A DNA stretch of 14,468 nt from Faecalibacterium prausnitzii (GTDB taxonomy: Bacteria; Bacillota; Clostridia; Oscillospirales; Ruminococcaceae), in NCBI GenBank assembly GCA_002313795.1, contig DCCL01000111.1, forward strand, positions 1-14,468. The letters run 5' to 3'. Made by a program: the position numbers and the translations under genes. Of the stretch, positions 5,484 to 13,429 are shown piece after piece. The notes beneath the pieces were generated by a model that made no database searches, had not been told where the DNA came from, and worked only from the letters and a program-made list of their open reading frames with translations. How positions within the stretch are numbered: position 1 is the first letter of the stretch; each line of letters opens with the position of its first letter.

Positions 5484-6749
5484 TCAGACCAGATAGCCCT
5501 CAAAACAGTGGAGGTCTTCCGTCTTGACGATGCCCTCGAGATAGAGGCCGTCTTCCCGGTATTCCTCCACCTGCACGCTGCCCCGCTCCCGCATGGGGGC
5601 CGCGAGGCCAAGCTTATCGTAGGGGAGCAGCACCCGGATGGTGTGCACCCGGTCGCTGAGGGTCTCATCCAGCTTCTGAAGCAGCTTGTCCAGACCGTAA
5701 CCGGTCTTGGCGCTGGTGAGCAGGATGTCGGGGTCAAAGCTCAGGGCCCCGGGCTTGTCGCATTTGTTGTAGACGGTCAGGCGGGGGATGTCAGCGCAGT
5801 CCAGGCCGTCCAGGACTTCGTCGGTGACGGCCAGCTGCTCTTCCCGCTGCTCATCGCCGGCGTCCGCCACCCGCACGATGACGTCCGACCATGCGGCTTC
5901 TTCCAGAGTGGATTTGAACGCCTCCACCAGATTGTGGGGCAGGCGGGAGACGAAGCCGACGGTGTCCACCAGCAGCACGGCCATGCCGCTGGGCAGTACC
6001 AGTTTCCGGCTGGTGGGGTCGAGGGTGGCGAACAGCATATCGGCCTCGGCCACGCTGGGGCCGCAGAGGGCATTCATCAGGCTGGATTTGCCCACGTTGG
6101 TGTAGCCCACAAGGCTGACCACAGGCATTCCAGTCTTGGCACGGGCCTTCCGGCTCTCGCCCCGGCGCTTCTCCATCTCGGCCAGCTTCTCGGCCAGCGC
6201 ATCGATGCGGGCGTGGACGTGGCGGCGGTCCAGTTCCAGCTTGGTCTCACCGGCACCACGGCGGGCACCGCCACCGCCGCCGCCACCGCCGCCCTGACGG
6301 CTCAGGCTCTCGCCCATGCCCTGCAGGCGGGGCAGACGATAGCGCAGCAGGGCCAGTTCAGTCTGCAGTTTGCCCTCATTGGTCACGGCACGGCTGCGGA
6401 AGATCTCGAGGATGAGCATGGTGCGGTCGATGACCTCCATGCCGCCCAGAGCCGTGGAGATGTTGCGGATCTGACTGCCGGTCAGCTCGCCGTCGAAGAC
6501 GGCGCACTCGGCACCCAGCTGGGCAGCGGCTGCGGAAGCCTCTTCCAGCTTGCCGCTGCCCAGCACTGTGCCGGTCTCGGGGGTCTGGCGCTTTTGGGTC
6601 ACTTCGGCCACGGCTTCCATGTGATTGGCTTCGCAGAGGGCGGCCAGTTCGGCAAGGCTCCGCTCGCAGTCCCACAGGCCCTGGTCGAGGGCCAGCAGGA
6701 TGACTTTCGTCGGGGGAGTTTCCACTAAAATATCGTAAAGTTCGCTCAA
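5484..6749 (-). CDS. hflX: GTPase HflX
   Basis: This 421-residue cytoplasmic GTPase of the HflX family binds the large ribosomal subunit and can split or rescue stalled ribosomes under stress. The N-terminal HflX domain includes GTVLGSGKLEE (60-70) and DRTMLILEIFRSRA (108-121). The GTPase domain has G1 GYTNVGKS at 215-222, G2 TLDPT at 242-246, G3 DTVG at 262-265, G4 NKCD at 328-331 and G5 SAK at 346-348. A basic coiled segment (about 170-205) links the two. A run of nine glycines at 153-161 replaces the usual short Gly-rich linker. The start is TTG at 6749 with AAGGA 6 nt upstream; no nearby ATG fits. It lies 15 nt after the GNAT gene and is probably co-transcribed with it. Confidence 0.95.
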   Translation of the reverse strand: MSELYDILVETPPTKVILLALDQGLWDCERSLAELAALCEANHMEAVAEVTQKRQTPETGTVLGSGKLEEASAAAAQLGAECAVFDGELTGSQIRNISTALGGMEVIDRTMLILEIFRSRAVTNEGKLQTELALLRYRLPRLQGMGESLSRQGGGGGGGGGARRGAGETKLELDRRHVHARIDALAEKLAEMEKRRGESRKARAKTGMPVVSLVGYTNVGKSSLMNALCGPSVAEADMLFATLDPTSRKLVLPSGMAVLLVDTVGFVSRLPHNLVEAFKSTLEEAAWSDVIVRVADAGDEQREEQLAVTDEVLDGLDCADIPRLTVYNKCDKPGALSFDPDILLTSAKTGYGLDKLLQKLDETLSDRVHTIRVLLPYDKLGLAAPMRERGSVQVEEYREDGLYLEGIVKTEDLHCFEGYLV

Positions 6750-6764
6750 AATGATTCCTTTCTG

Positions 6765-7373
6765 TTATTTTTCGGAACAGTATAACTCTTCATAATGCTT
6801 CCGGGTGAGGGCATAGCACTTGCAGGAGAACGCTGTGCCGTCAAATTTGTGATAGACAGCATCGTGGTCATAGACGAACCCGGCTTTCATCATGACCTTG
6901 CCGCTGGCGGGGTTCCCGATGGCGTGGCAGCAGAAAAGCCAATTACCATCTGTATTTTTGAACCAGTAATCAACAACTGCCTTGCAGGCTTCGGTCATCA
7001 GACCCTTGTTCCACCATGCCTTGCCCATGCAGTAGCCCACTTCCCAGATGCCCTTCGTGTGGTCCAGTCCGGGCCATTCGGAGGGCGGCGTCTCTGCCGA
7101 AGGGGAGCGGAAGATGCTGATGGTGCCGAACACCTGCCCGGTGGCCTTTTCCACGATGGCCCACTGGTAGTAATCGGGGTTCTGGTAGAGTTCCGCCCAT
7201 GCGGTCAGAAGCTCCCGGGTCTCGGCCGGGCTCTTGTGGGGTTCCCAGCGCAGAAAGCGGGTCACTTCCGGGTCACTGGCCCAGTTATGGTACATCATGT
7301 CCGCATCGGCGGGCTGTAGGCGGCGCAGAATCAGCCGCGGCGTTTCGATCTCCTGAGTGCCTGCATGGCGCAT
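6765..7373 (-). CDS. GNAT family acetyltransferase, RimJ/RimL-like
   Basis: This is a 202-residue acyl-CoA N-acyltransferase. The opening IETPRLILRRLQPADADMM is the classic start of Acetyltransf_3 (RimJ/RimL-like) proteins. The acetyl-CoA pyrophosphate loop region is EVGYCMGKAWWNKGLMTEA at 111-129, followed by a helix. NPASGKVMMKAGF at 154-166 matches the conserved N-x-x-S-x-x-x-x-x-K-x-GF pattern. The reading frame continues far upstream, but that part is antisense to the neighbouring gene. I chose the ATG at 7373, with GGGAGG 7 nt upstream. The acceptor substrate is unknown; candidates are ribosomal protein N-termini, small amines or antibiotics. It precedes hflX on the same strand, though the pairing gives no firm functional clue. 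Confidence 0.9.
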   Translation of the reverse strand: MRHAGTQEIETPRLILRRLQPADADMMYHNWASDPEVTRFLRWEPHKSPAETRELLTAWAELYQNPDYYQWAIVEKATGQVFGTISIFRSPSAETPPSEWPGLDHTKGIWEVGYCMGKAWWNKGLMTEACKAVVDYWFKNTDGNWLFCCHAIGNPASGKVMMKAGFVYDHDAVYHKFDGTAFSCKCYALTRKHYEELYCSEK

Positions 7374-7408
7374 GGCAAAACCCTCCCAACGATTTGTAAA
7401 GTATGCAT

Positions 7409-7437
7409 AGGATAGCACAAAATCCGCTCCGGCGCAA
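7409..7437 (-). promoter_or_regulatory. Weak candidate promoter for the GNAT-hflX pair
   Basis: On the minus strand TTGCGC (7432-7437), a 17-nt spacer and TATCCT (7409-7414) would place the start near 7402, about 28 nt before the GNAT ATG. Both boxes are imperfect. Confidence 0.35.
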
Positions 7438-7467
7438 GCAAAATGGGCTATCCGGGGGCAAAAATAC

Positions 7468-7495
7468 TTGACAAGTGCGCAAACTTCATTAAACT
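7468..7495 (+). promoter_or_regulatory. Candidate promoter of the methyltransferase/MTHFR fusion gene
   Basis: A perfect TTGACA (7468-7473) is followed after 16 nt by TAAACT (7490-7495), a four-of-six -10 box. The leader would be only about 45 nt, too short for a SAM riboswitch or T-box, so no methionine-type RNA control is visible. Confidence 0.55.
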
Positions 7496-7544
7496 GAAGA
7501 TGATAAAAGAAAAAATCTCCCCCGGAGAAAAGGAGAACCACCCC

Positions 7545-9326
7545 ATGATCAATGTAAGAGAACACCTTGCCCGGAAGCCGCTGCTCTTCGACGGCGGTAT
7601 GGGTACCTATTATAAAGCAGCACCCGGCACCGAGTGCGAGCAGGCCAACCTCACCGACCCGGAGGGCGTCCGGAAGGTGCATCGGGAATATCTGGCCGCA
7701 GGAGCAGATGCCATCAAGAGCAATACCTTCGGCCTGCCCCGGATGGCCCATATCCCCGTCTGGGAAGCGCTGGCCGAGGCAGGCTGGAAACTGGCCTGTG
7801 AGGCCGCATCGGAGACCGGTGCCGCTGTATTTGCCGACCTCGGGCCGGCCCCGGATACCGAAGAATCCCCCGCAGGCCGGGTATATGAGACGGTGGCAAA
7901 AAAGTTTGCTGCACTGGGTGCAAAGAATTTCCTCTTCGAGACTATGAGTTCGGACGTCGGCATCCTCGAGGCAGTGCGGGCGCTCCGCACGGAGGTGCCG
8001 GACGCCTTTGTGCTGGTGTCTTTTGCAGTTCTGCCCGATGGGTACACCCGGGAGGGTGTGCTGTTCCGGGAACTGCTCCATCGGATGGAGCAGAGCGGCG
8101 TGGTGGATGCCGTGGGTCTGAACTGCGTCTCGGCCCCGGGCGCCATGAAAAAACTGGTGCATGGACTGGGCGGTACGGCGCTGCCCCTCTCGGTGATGCC
8201 CAATGCAGGCTATCCGGTGGTCACCCGGGCACGGGTGCGGTATCAGGGAAAGCCGGAGTATTTTGCCCGGGAAGTGTGTCAGATGGCCGCAGACGGTGCA
8301 CGCATTCTGGGCGGCTGCTGCGGCACCACGCCGGCCCATATCGCGGCTCTGCGGGCAGAGCTGGACGCCCTGCCGGAGCGGGAGGCGGCACCGGCAGCAA
8401 AAGTTTCCACCGTTACTGCACCGGAAGTGGAAAAAGATGACCCCTTCCTGAGGAAACTGAAGGCCGGGGAGAAGGTCATCGCCATTGAGCTGGATTCCCC
8501 CAGAACGGCAGACCTGGCCAGTTATCTGGACGGTGCCCGGCGGCTGCAGGCTGCAGGCGCGGACCTGCTGACCATTGCGGACTGCCCCATTGCACAGGCC
8601 CGGATGGATTCCTCTCTGGTGGCCTGCCGGGTGCACCGGGAGCTGGGAATGTGCGCTCTGCCCCATATGACCTGCCGTGACCGGAACCTGAACGCCACCA
8701 AGGCCCTGCTTCTGGGCCTGTACGCTGAGGGCGTGCGGGAAGTGCTGGCCATTACCGGCGACCCCATCCCCACTGCAGAGCGGGATGAGGTGAAGAACGT
8801 CTATCAGTTCAACTCCCGCAAGCTGGCACAGTATATCGTGTCTCTGGCCGGAGAGGGCCGTGAGATGCCCTCCCCCATGACGGTGTTCGGTGCGCTGAAC
8901 CTCAACGCCCGGAATTTTGAGGTGGAACTGCGCCGGGCAGCGGAAAAACTGGAAAATGGAATGTCCGGCTTCCTGACCCAGCCCGTGCTCTCGGAGCAGG
9001 CAGTGGAGAACCTCTGGCACGCCCGGGAAGTGCTGGGCGGCAGGGCAAAGATCCTGGCCGGCATCATGCCGGTGGTCAGCCAGCGGAACGCCATTTTTAT
9101 GGAGAACGAGGTCAACGGCATCCATGTGGAGGAAGATATCATCCGGCGGTTCGCCGGCCTTGACCGGGAGCAGGGCGAGGCTCTGGGTCTGGAGATCTCC
9201 ATGCAGATGGCCCGGGAGGCTCTGCCTTATGCAGATGGCTTCTACCTCATGACCCCCTTCAACCGGGTGGCCCTGATGGAGCGGCTCATCGCCCGCCTGA
9301 AGACGGAACTGCTGGAAGCAGAGTGA
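7545..9326 (+). CDS. Homocysteine S-methyltransferase / methylenetetrahydrofolate reductase fusion
   Basis: This 593-residue bifunctional enzyme of the YitJ type belongs to methionine and one-carbon metabolism. Residues 1 to about 285 form a homocysteine S-methyltransferase barrel: DGGMGT at 16-21, NTFG at 60-63, and zinc-ligand cysteines in GLNC (C194) and GGCCGTTP (C258, C259). After an Ala/Pro-rich linker, residues about 300-590 form a MetF-like flavin reductase domain (FLRKLKAGEKVIAIELDSP, LPHMTCRDRN, VLAITGDP, GFLTQPVL), which makes 5-methyl-THF. Fusion lets the methyl donor be made and possibly used in one protein, though many relatives still depend on other methionine synthases. The ATG at 7545 has AGGAG at 7531-7535; the open frame upstream to 7443 overlaps the promoter. 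It is divergent from the GNAT gene. Confidence 0.92.
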   Translation: MINVREHLARKPLLFDGGMGTYYKAAPGTECEQANLTDPEGVRKVHREYLAAGADAIKSNTFGLPRMAHIPVWEALAEAGWKLACEAASETGAAVFADLGPAPDTEESPAGRVYETVAKKFAALGAKNFLFETMSSDVGILEAVRALRTEVPDAFVLVSFAVLPDGYTREGVLFRELLHRMEQSGVVDAVGLNCVSAPGAMKKLVHGLGGTALPLSVMPNAGYPVVTRARVRYQGKPEYFAREVCQMAADGARILGGCCGTTPAHIAALRAELDALPEREAAPAAKVSTVTAPEVEKDDPFLRKLKAGEKVIAIELDSPRTADLASYLDGARRLQAAGADLLTIADCPIAQARMDSSLVACRVHRELGMCALPHMTCRDRNLNATKALLLGLYAEGVREVLAITGDPIPTAERDEVKNVYQFNSRKLAQYIVSLAGEGREMPSPMTVFGALNLNARNFEVELRRAAEKLENGMSGFLTQPVLSEQAVENLWHAREVLGGRAKILAGIMPVVSQRNAIFMENEVNGIHVEEDIIRRFAGLDREQGEALGLEISMQMAREALPYADGFYLMTPFNRVALMERLIARLKTELLEAE

Positions 9327-9352
9327 GTTTTGCACGAAAGTGCTGTAAATCG

Positions 9353-9381
9353 TTGAAAGAATACGAGTTGGATGTTATTAT
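9353..9381 (+). promoter_or_regulatory. Promoter of the polysaccharide cassette
   Basis: TTGAAA (9353-9358), 17 nt, then TATTAT (9376-9381), each box five of six to consensus. It sits in an abruptly A/T-rich patch just after the preceding gene, about 60 nt before the first glycosyltransferase ATG. Confidence 0.7.
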
Positions 9382-9442
9382 AAATAAGATAAGTAAAAAT
9401 AACTTTGCCGGTTCAGGCGGAGAGAAAAATGGAGAGAAACCG

Positions 9443-10435
9443 ATGGCAGAACCAATGCTGAGCATCATCGTACCGGTCTATAAAGTGGAGCCTTATCTGC
9501 AGAAGTGCATCGACTCTATCCTGAACCAGACCTTCCGGGACCTGGAGCTCATCCTTGTGGATGACGGTTCACCGGACAACTGCCCGGCCATCTGCGATGC
9601 GGCCGCAGAAAAGGATGAGCGGGTGGTGGTGCTCCACCGGAAGAATGCTGGGCTTTCAGCGGCACGGAATGCAGGGTTGATGGCAGCCCGGGGCGATTAC
9701 ATCGGCTTCGTGGACAGTGACGACTATGTTGCGCCGGAGATGTACGAAAAGCTCTATGCCGCCATGGTGTGCAATGATGCACAGATCGCCGTATGCAGCT
9801 ATACCTATGTGGATTTACGGGGGGGGGTATCCGTGAACCGCAGATCTCCTATCACAAAATACGAGGTGCTGGACCGGATACAGATGCTGGACCGGCTGGG
9901 CGGAAACCAGAACTGGTACTATATCACGGTGTGGAATCGTCTGTATCGCAGAGAACTGTTCGAAAACATCCGTTTTCCATTCGGGCGGCTCCATGAGGAC
10001 GAATATGTGGCTCATTATCTCTACTGGGCCTGTGAGCGCATCGTGACCATTCCCGAGGATTTTTATTACTATGTGCAGCGTGAGGGCAGTATCATGGCCC
10101 AGAAAACACTGAAACAGTGTCTGGACAAAGTCTGGGGCATTTTTGACCGCATGGATTTTGCGCAGGACCACGGTTTGAACCGTATGGCATTCCGGAGCTG
10201 CAACGGCCTGCTGGACCAGCTCGTACAGATAAGACTTGGCGAGGTGACGATAAAAGAGGATGAACGTGACATCTACAAGAGAGAACGTGCCCGGATACGG
10301 GGACGTTTGTGGGGCCTGATGTGGATGCCGCGACATGAAAAATACAAAGCAAGGATACTGCTCTATTTTGTTTCGCCATATTTATATGCTTTGGTAAGAA
10401 AATTAAAACTGAAGGTGGAGAAACTGAAGCATTAA
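9443..10435 (+). CDS. GT2 family glycosyltransferase with in-frame G9 tract
   Basis: This 330-residue glycosyltransferase of the GT-A fold, family 2, resembles EpsJ/CpsI-type enzymes that add sugars to surface polysaccharide repeat units at the membrane face. LSIIVPVYKVEPYL opens the Rossmann-like nucleotide-binding domain. DDGS is at residues 40-43, NAGLSAARNAGL at 68-79, and the metal-binding DSDD at 91-94. The C-terminal third is basic and amphipathic, as in membrane-associated relatives. The frame is open to 9323, but I chose the ATG at 9443 with GGAGAG upstream and homology starting four residues later. Nine consecutive G at 9819-9827 keep the frame as read. Loss of one G brings TGA at 9834, and gain of one G ends the frame near 9996. 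The sugar specificity is unknown. Confidence 0.9.
   Translation: MAEPMLSIIVPVYKVEPYLQKCIDSILNQTFRDLELILVDDGSPDNCPAICDAAAEKDERVVVLHRKNAGLSAARNAGLMAARGDYIGFVDSDDYVAPEMYEKLYAAMVCNDAQIAVCSYTYVDLRGGVSVNRRSPITKYEVLDRIQMLDRLGGNQNWYYITVWNRLYRRELFENIRFPFGRLHEDEYVAHYLYWACERIVTIPEDFYYYVQREGSIMAQKTLKQCLDKVWGIFDRMDFAQDHGLNRMAFRSCNGLLDQLVQIRLGEVTIKEDERDIYKRERARIRGRLWGLMWMPRHEKYKARILLYFVSPYLYALVRKLKLKVEKLKH
9819..9827 (+). repeat. Homopolymeric G9 tract inside the glycosyltransferase gene
   Basis: Nine G in a row encode the end of Arg, two Gly and the start of Val around residues 126-129. Tracts of this length are slippage-prone and are used for phase variation of glycosyltransferases in other bacteria. 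It is the only such run I noticed in the window. Confidence 0.75.
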
Positions 10436-10445
10436 AACAGAAGGA

Positions 10446-10729
10446 AAAAGTTATGCCAGTAATCTGCCAGTGAGCATCGTTATGCGTCAGAAAAGTGTGA
10501 AGCAGCGGCTGGATGAGGTCAATGTTTTTTAGAAAAAGCAGAATTTACATTGGAATATTAAATGGCTGATGCGGCCATTGATGCAGGCACTGAGGGGCTG
10601 CATAAGCATGCGGACAAAAATGTGTAGAGGAAACTGATACCGGAGAAATAACAGTTCTGGGGCGAAACGACGGCATATGTTCGAAAAGTGTTTTGGTGGT
10701 GTACGAAGATGGCCAGTAATACAGTTTAA
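10446..10729 (+). pseudogene. Decayed C-terminal remnant of a GT2 glycosyltransferase
   Basis: Translation in one frame gives SNLPVSIVMRQKSVKQRLDE and then a TAG at 10530-10532. After a shift at the T6 run (10525-10530) the next frame continues FLEKAEFTLEY, then MADAAIDAGTEGLHKHADKN, with stops at 10559, 10625 and 10649. The first stretch aligns with SIMAQKTLKQCLDKV in the intact upstream glycosyltransferase, in the acceptor-side region after the catalytic domain. There is no catalytic N-terminus, so this is the tail of a lost gene. It also explains the otherwise empty gap before the flippase gene. Confidence 0.72.
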
Positions 10730-10812
10730 AAAGAAAGTTCTGTTCTTTGCAGTTTTGCCTCAGTTATATGTCTGGGCGTGGAGTTTCCGATGAAAAGAGA
10801 AAGGGTAGAAGA

Positions 10813-12345
10813 ATGCGGACAAAATATACCATCATCAATATGCTCGTAAATGTCGGCGGGCAGATGCTGAATATGCTGCTGCAGTTTATCAGCCGGATGA
10901 TCTTCATCCGTTATCTCTCCGCGGCGTATCTGGGCGTCAACGGTCTGTTTACCGATGTGCTGGGCATCCTGAACTTTGCGGAACTGGGTATCGGCACTGC
11001 TATGATCTTCAGTATGTATGAGCCGGCAGCAAACGATGACAAAGATAAGATTGCCCGTCTGATGAATCTGTATAAATGGCTCTATCGAGGTGTTGCAGCC
11101 TGTGTGCTGGCGGTGGGTCTGGTACTGCTGCCGTTTTTGCACTTTTTTATCAAGGATTCAAGCGGCATTGAGCATATCCGGCTCATCTATATGTTTTATG
11201 TCCTCAATTCATCCTGCTCGTATCTGCTGAATTATAAAAATTCGATTTACCTTGCCAATCAAAAAGCCTATATCAAAAGTGCATATGGACAGGTTACAGA
11301 CTGCCTAAGGGTCATCTTCCAGATCGTTGCGCTGGTTCTGACGAGAAACTTCATTCTCTATCTGATCATCCAGTTTGTGATGCAGTTTATCCCCAACATC
11401 ATTATTTCCTATAAGGTGGATCGGGAGTTCCCTTATCTGAAGGAGTGTCATGAACTCCCGGAAAAGGAAGAGCGAAAGGGCATTCTGAGGAATATTGGTG
11501 CCATGAGTATCCACAAGGCAGCGACTGTTGTGGTGCGAAATACTGACAGTCTGATCATGTCTTCGTTTATTGGCCTGTCGGCGGTGGGTATCTATTCAAA
11601 CTATAAGCTGGTCACTAATTCAATCAACACTTTTATGGCAAAATTGTCAAGTGCGATGACTGGCAGCATAGGAAATCTGGGTGCCATTGAGGATGAGACA
11701 AGGGTCTATGATGTGTACCGACAACTTGAGTTCATGTTCTTTATTCTTTACTCCTATTGGGCGGGAGGACTTTTTACGTTGTTCAACGCCTTTATTGGCC
11801 TGTTCTTTGGGTGGCAGTTCTGCTTCCCGATGACGACTGTAGGAATCATCGTTGCAGAATTTTGGATCACGGGTATGCGACAGATCAATTTGCTCTTCCG
11901 GGAGGCAAAGGGTCTGTTCTGGTATGACCGGTACAAGGCAGTCGTAGAGTCGATCATAAATCTGGTCGTTTCTCTCATTTTGGTGCAGTATTATGGGATC
12001 GCCGGTGTCATCGGGGGTACGATCATTAGCAGTATCTGCACTTGCGTGTGGATAGAGCCCTACATTCTGATGCGCTATGGTATGCGGAAAGAGTGGAAGA
12101 AACGACTGAAACAGTATTTTGCAGAATATCTCTGCCGAGTCATCATTATGTTCTTGCTTGCAGCGGTTTCGTACGGCTGGGTGCATTACTTCCCGGTAGA
12201 CAGTGTATTCCGATTTATCCTGACGGGAGTATTGTACACGGTTCTGTTCGCAGTGACGATGTATGGATTATACGGCAGGAGCACAGAGTTTAAGGCTTTG
12301 AAAGAACGATTTATAAATATCGCACGAAAGGGGCTGAAAAAATGA
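10813..12345 (+). CDS. Wzx-type polysaccharide flippase (MOP superfamily)
   Basis: This 510-residue polytopic membrane protein is expected to flip lipid-linked oligosaccharide units across the cytoplasmic membrane. About 12-14 hydrophobic segments are visible along the chain. The N-terminal motif FIRYLSAAYLGVNGLFTDVLGILNFAELGIGTA is typical of the clostridial polysaccharide biosynthesis protein group. MSIHKAATVVVRNTDSLIMSSFIG in the middle matches the second-half repeat start of these transporters. The frame is open to 10747, but the ATG at 10813 has AGAAAGGG 7 nt upstream and starts the conserved region. The stop TGA (12343-12345) overlaps an ATG at 12342, a coupling arrangement with the next glycosyltransferase. 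No clear promoter is seen upstream; it may be read from 9353. The substrate is unknown. Confidence 0.9.
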   Translation: MRTKYTIINMLVNVGGQMLNMLLQFISRMIFIRYLSAAYLGVNGLFTDVLGILNFAELGIGTAMIFSMYEPAANDDKDKIARLMNLYKWLYRGVAACVLAVGLVLLPFLHFFIKDSSGIEHIRLIYMFYVLNSSCSYLLNYKNSIYLANQKAYIKSAYGQVTDCLRVIFQIVALVLTRNFILYLIIQFVMQFIPNIIISYKVDREFPYLKECHELPEKEERKGILRNIGAMSIHKAATVVVRNTDSLIMSSFIGLSAVGIYSNYKLVTNSINTFMAKLSSAMTGSIGNLGAIEDETRVYDVYRQLEFMFFILYSYWAGGLFTLFNAFIGLFFGWQFCFPMTTVGIIVAEFWITGMRQINLLFREAKGLFWYDRYKAVVESIINLVVSLILVQYYGIAGVIGGTIISSICTCVWIEPYILMRYGMRKEWKKRLKQYFAEYLCRVIIMFLLAAVSYGWVHYFPVDSVFRFILTGVLYTVLFAVTMYGLYGRSTEFKALKERFINIARKGLKK

Positions 12346-12359
12346 AAACATAGGAGCCA

Positions 12360-13325
12360 TTGATCTCCGTGATCGTCCCCGTCTACAATGTGGAACAATA
12401 TTTGCCACGCTGCCTGGACAGTCTCCTTAGCCGGACATGGGAGAACCTGGAACTGATCGTGGTAAACGATGGCTCTTCGGATGACAGTTGGGCTGTGATG
12501 CAGGATTATGCACAGAGAGATATGCGTGTTCGGATTTTCCGAAAGGAAAACGCGGGAGTATCTGCTACACGCAATTTTGGTCTGGAACGGGTGAAAGGAG
12601 AGTACATTGCCTTTGTGGATTCAGATGACTATGTGGAGCCTCAATATCTGGAATGGCTTTACGGTGCTCTGGAAAGGGGAGGAACAAAGTTATCTGTCTG
12701 TGATGTGAAAAGCGAAAGGAATGACAGTGCTCAGGTGGTTTTCTCTGCATCTCTGCCGACAGAGATGCCAGAGCCCATCATTGTGACACTGGAGAAATTT
12801 TCATATCAGAACCGCCATTCGTGCGTTCAGATCTGGCGTTCGTTGTACTATAGGGAGCTGTTGGAAACACTATGGTTTGATTTGTCACTGTCTATTGGAG
12901 AAAACACCCTTTTCTGGACGCAGGCATTTCTGACAGCAGGAAAGATGGCATTCGTGGAGGCACCGCTGTATCATTATGTTTATCGAAGAGGCTCTGCGAC
13001 CCGCCAGAAATTTTCCAGGGCGAAGTGGTACAGTGAGGTAATAGCATGGACACGCATTATTGAAATGACGGCAAAGTATCCCTCAATGGAAGAATCTGCC
13101 CGGAGCAGAAAAGCAATGGCGTGCAGTAATGTCTACTTCCATATGGCAAAGAGTGAATACCGGGATGACATGCTAAAAAAAGAAATGATACAAACCGCGC
13201 GTCACTGCGGGGTGGCAGCGCTGAAAGTACCGAGACGCTATAGAAAAGAACGGATAAAGGTGCTGCTTCTTCTGTTCTGCCCGGAACTGGCTTGGAAGAT
13301 ATGGCAGCGCTGGAAGAGCGAGTGA
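12360..13325 (+). CDS. GT2 family glycosyltransferase with amber codon near its natural start
   Basis: This family 2 glycosyltransferase has 321 residues from a TTG start. The nucleotide-binding domain opens with ISVIVPVYNVEQYL. NDGSSDD lies at 36-42, NAGVSATRNFGL at 64-75 and DSDD at 87-90. The C-terminal part is basic, ending in LLLLFCPELAWKIWQRW, which could associate with membrane. The likely ancestral start is the ATG at 12342: it overlaps the flippase stop, is 8 nt after AAAGGGG, and is in frame, but its fourth codon is TAG (12351-12353). Translation now probably restarts at TTG 12360, although AGGAG is only 3 nt before it. The catalytic core is complete, so the protein could work if made. 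The alternative is a freshly silenced gene. Confidence 0.82.
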   Translation: MISVIVPVYNVEQYLPRCLDSLLSRTWENLELIVVNDGSSDDSWAVMQDYAQRDMRVRIFRKENAGVSATRNFGLERVKGEYIAFVDSDDYVEPQYLEWLYGALERGGTKLSVCDVKSERNDSAQVVFSASLPTEMPEPIIVTLEKFSYQNRHSCVQIWRSLYYRELLETLWFDLSLSIGENTLFWTQAFLTAGKMAFVEAPLYHYVYRRGSATRQKFSRAKWYSEVIAWTRIIEMTAKYPSMEESARSRKAMACSNVYFHMAKSEYRDDMLKKEMIQTARHCGVAALKVPRRYRKERIKVLLLLFCPELAWKIWQRWKSE

Positions 13326-13351
13326 CTATCAGTACAAAAAGCAAAAAGTGA

Positions 13352-13380
13352 TTGACAAAACGCACAAAAAACGCTATATT
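13352..13380 (+). promoter_or_regulatory. Promoter of the valS T-box transcript
   Basis: TTGACA (13352-13357), a 17-nt spacer and TATATT (13375-13380) form a near-perfect sigma-A promoter, starting transcription near 13387 and giving a leader of about 290 nt. Confidence 0.85.
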
Positions 13381-13429
13381 CTTTTTATAAATGCAAGGAA
13401 AAAGAGTGCGCGCCATTTTATGACCTGCC

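Noticed and set aside
6241..6310. Triplet repeat in hflX considered as a regulatory or CRISPR-like repeat
   Set aside because: It simply encodes nine glycines in frame within hflX; there are no spacers or further copies.
5463..6728. A 421-codon plus-strand frame opposite hflX
   Set aside because: It is the complement of a clear HflX GTPase, with low-complexity composition and no recognisable domain.
7496..7544. SAM riboswitch or T-box before the methionine-related fusion gene
   Set aside because: The leader is about 45 nt and holds no T-box core or SAM-I-like stems.
7374..9335. Long upstream extension of the GNAT reading frame on the minus strand
   Set aside because: It runs antisense through the methyltransferase/MTHFR fusion gene. 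GNAT homology begins only at the ATG at 7373, which has its own ribosome site.
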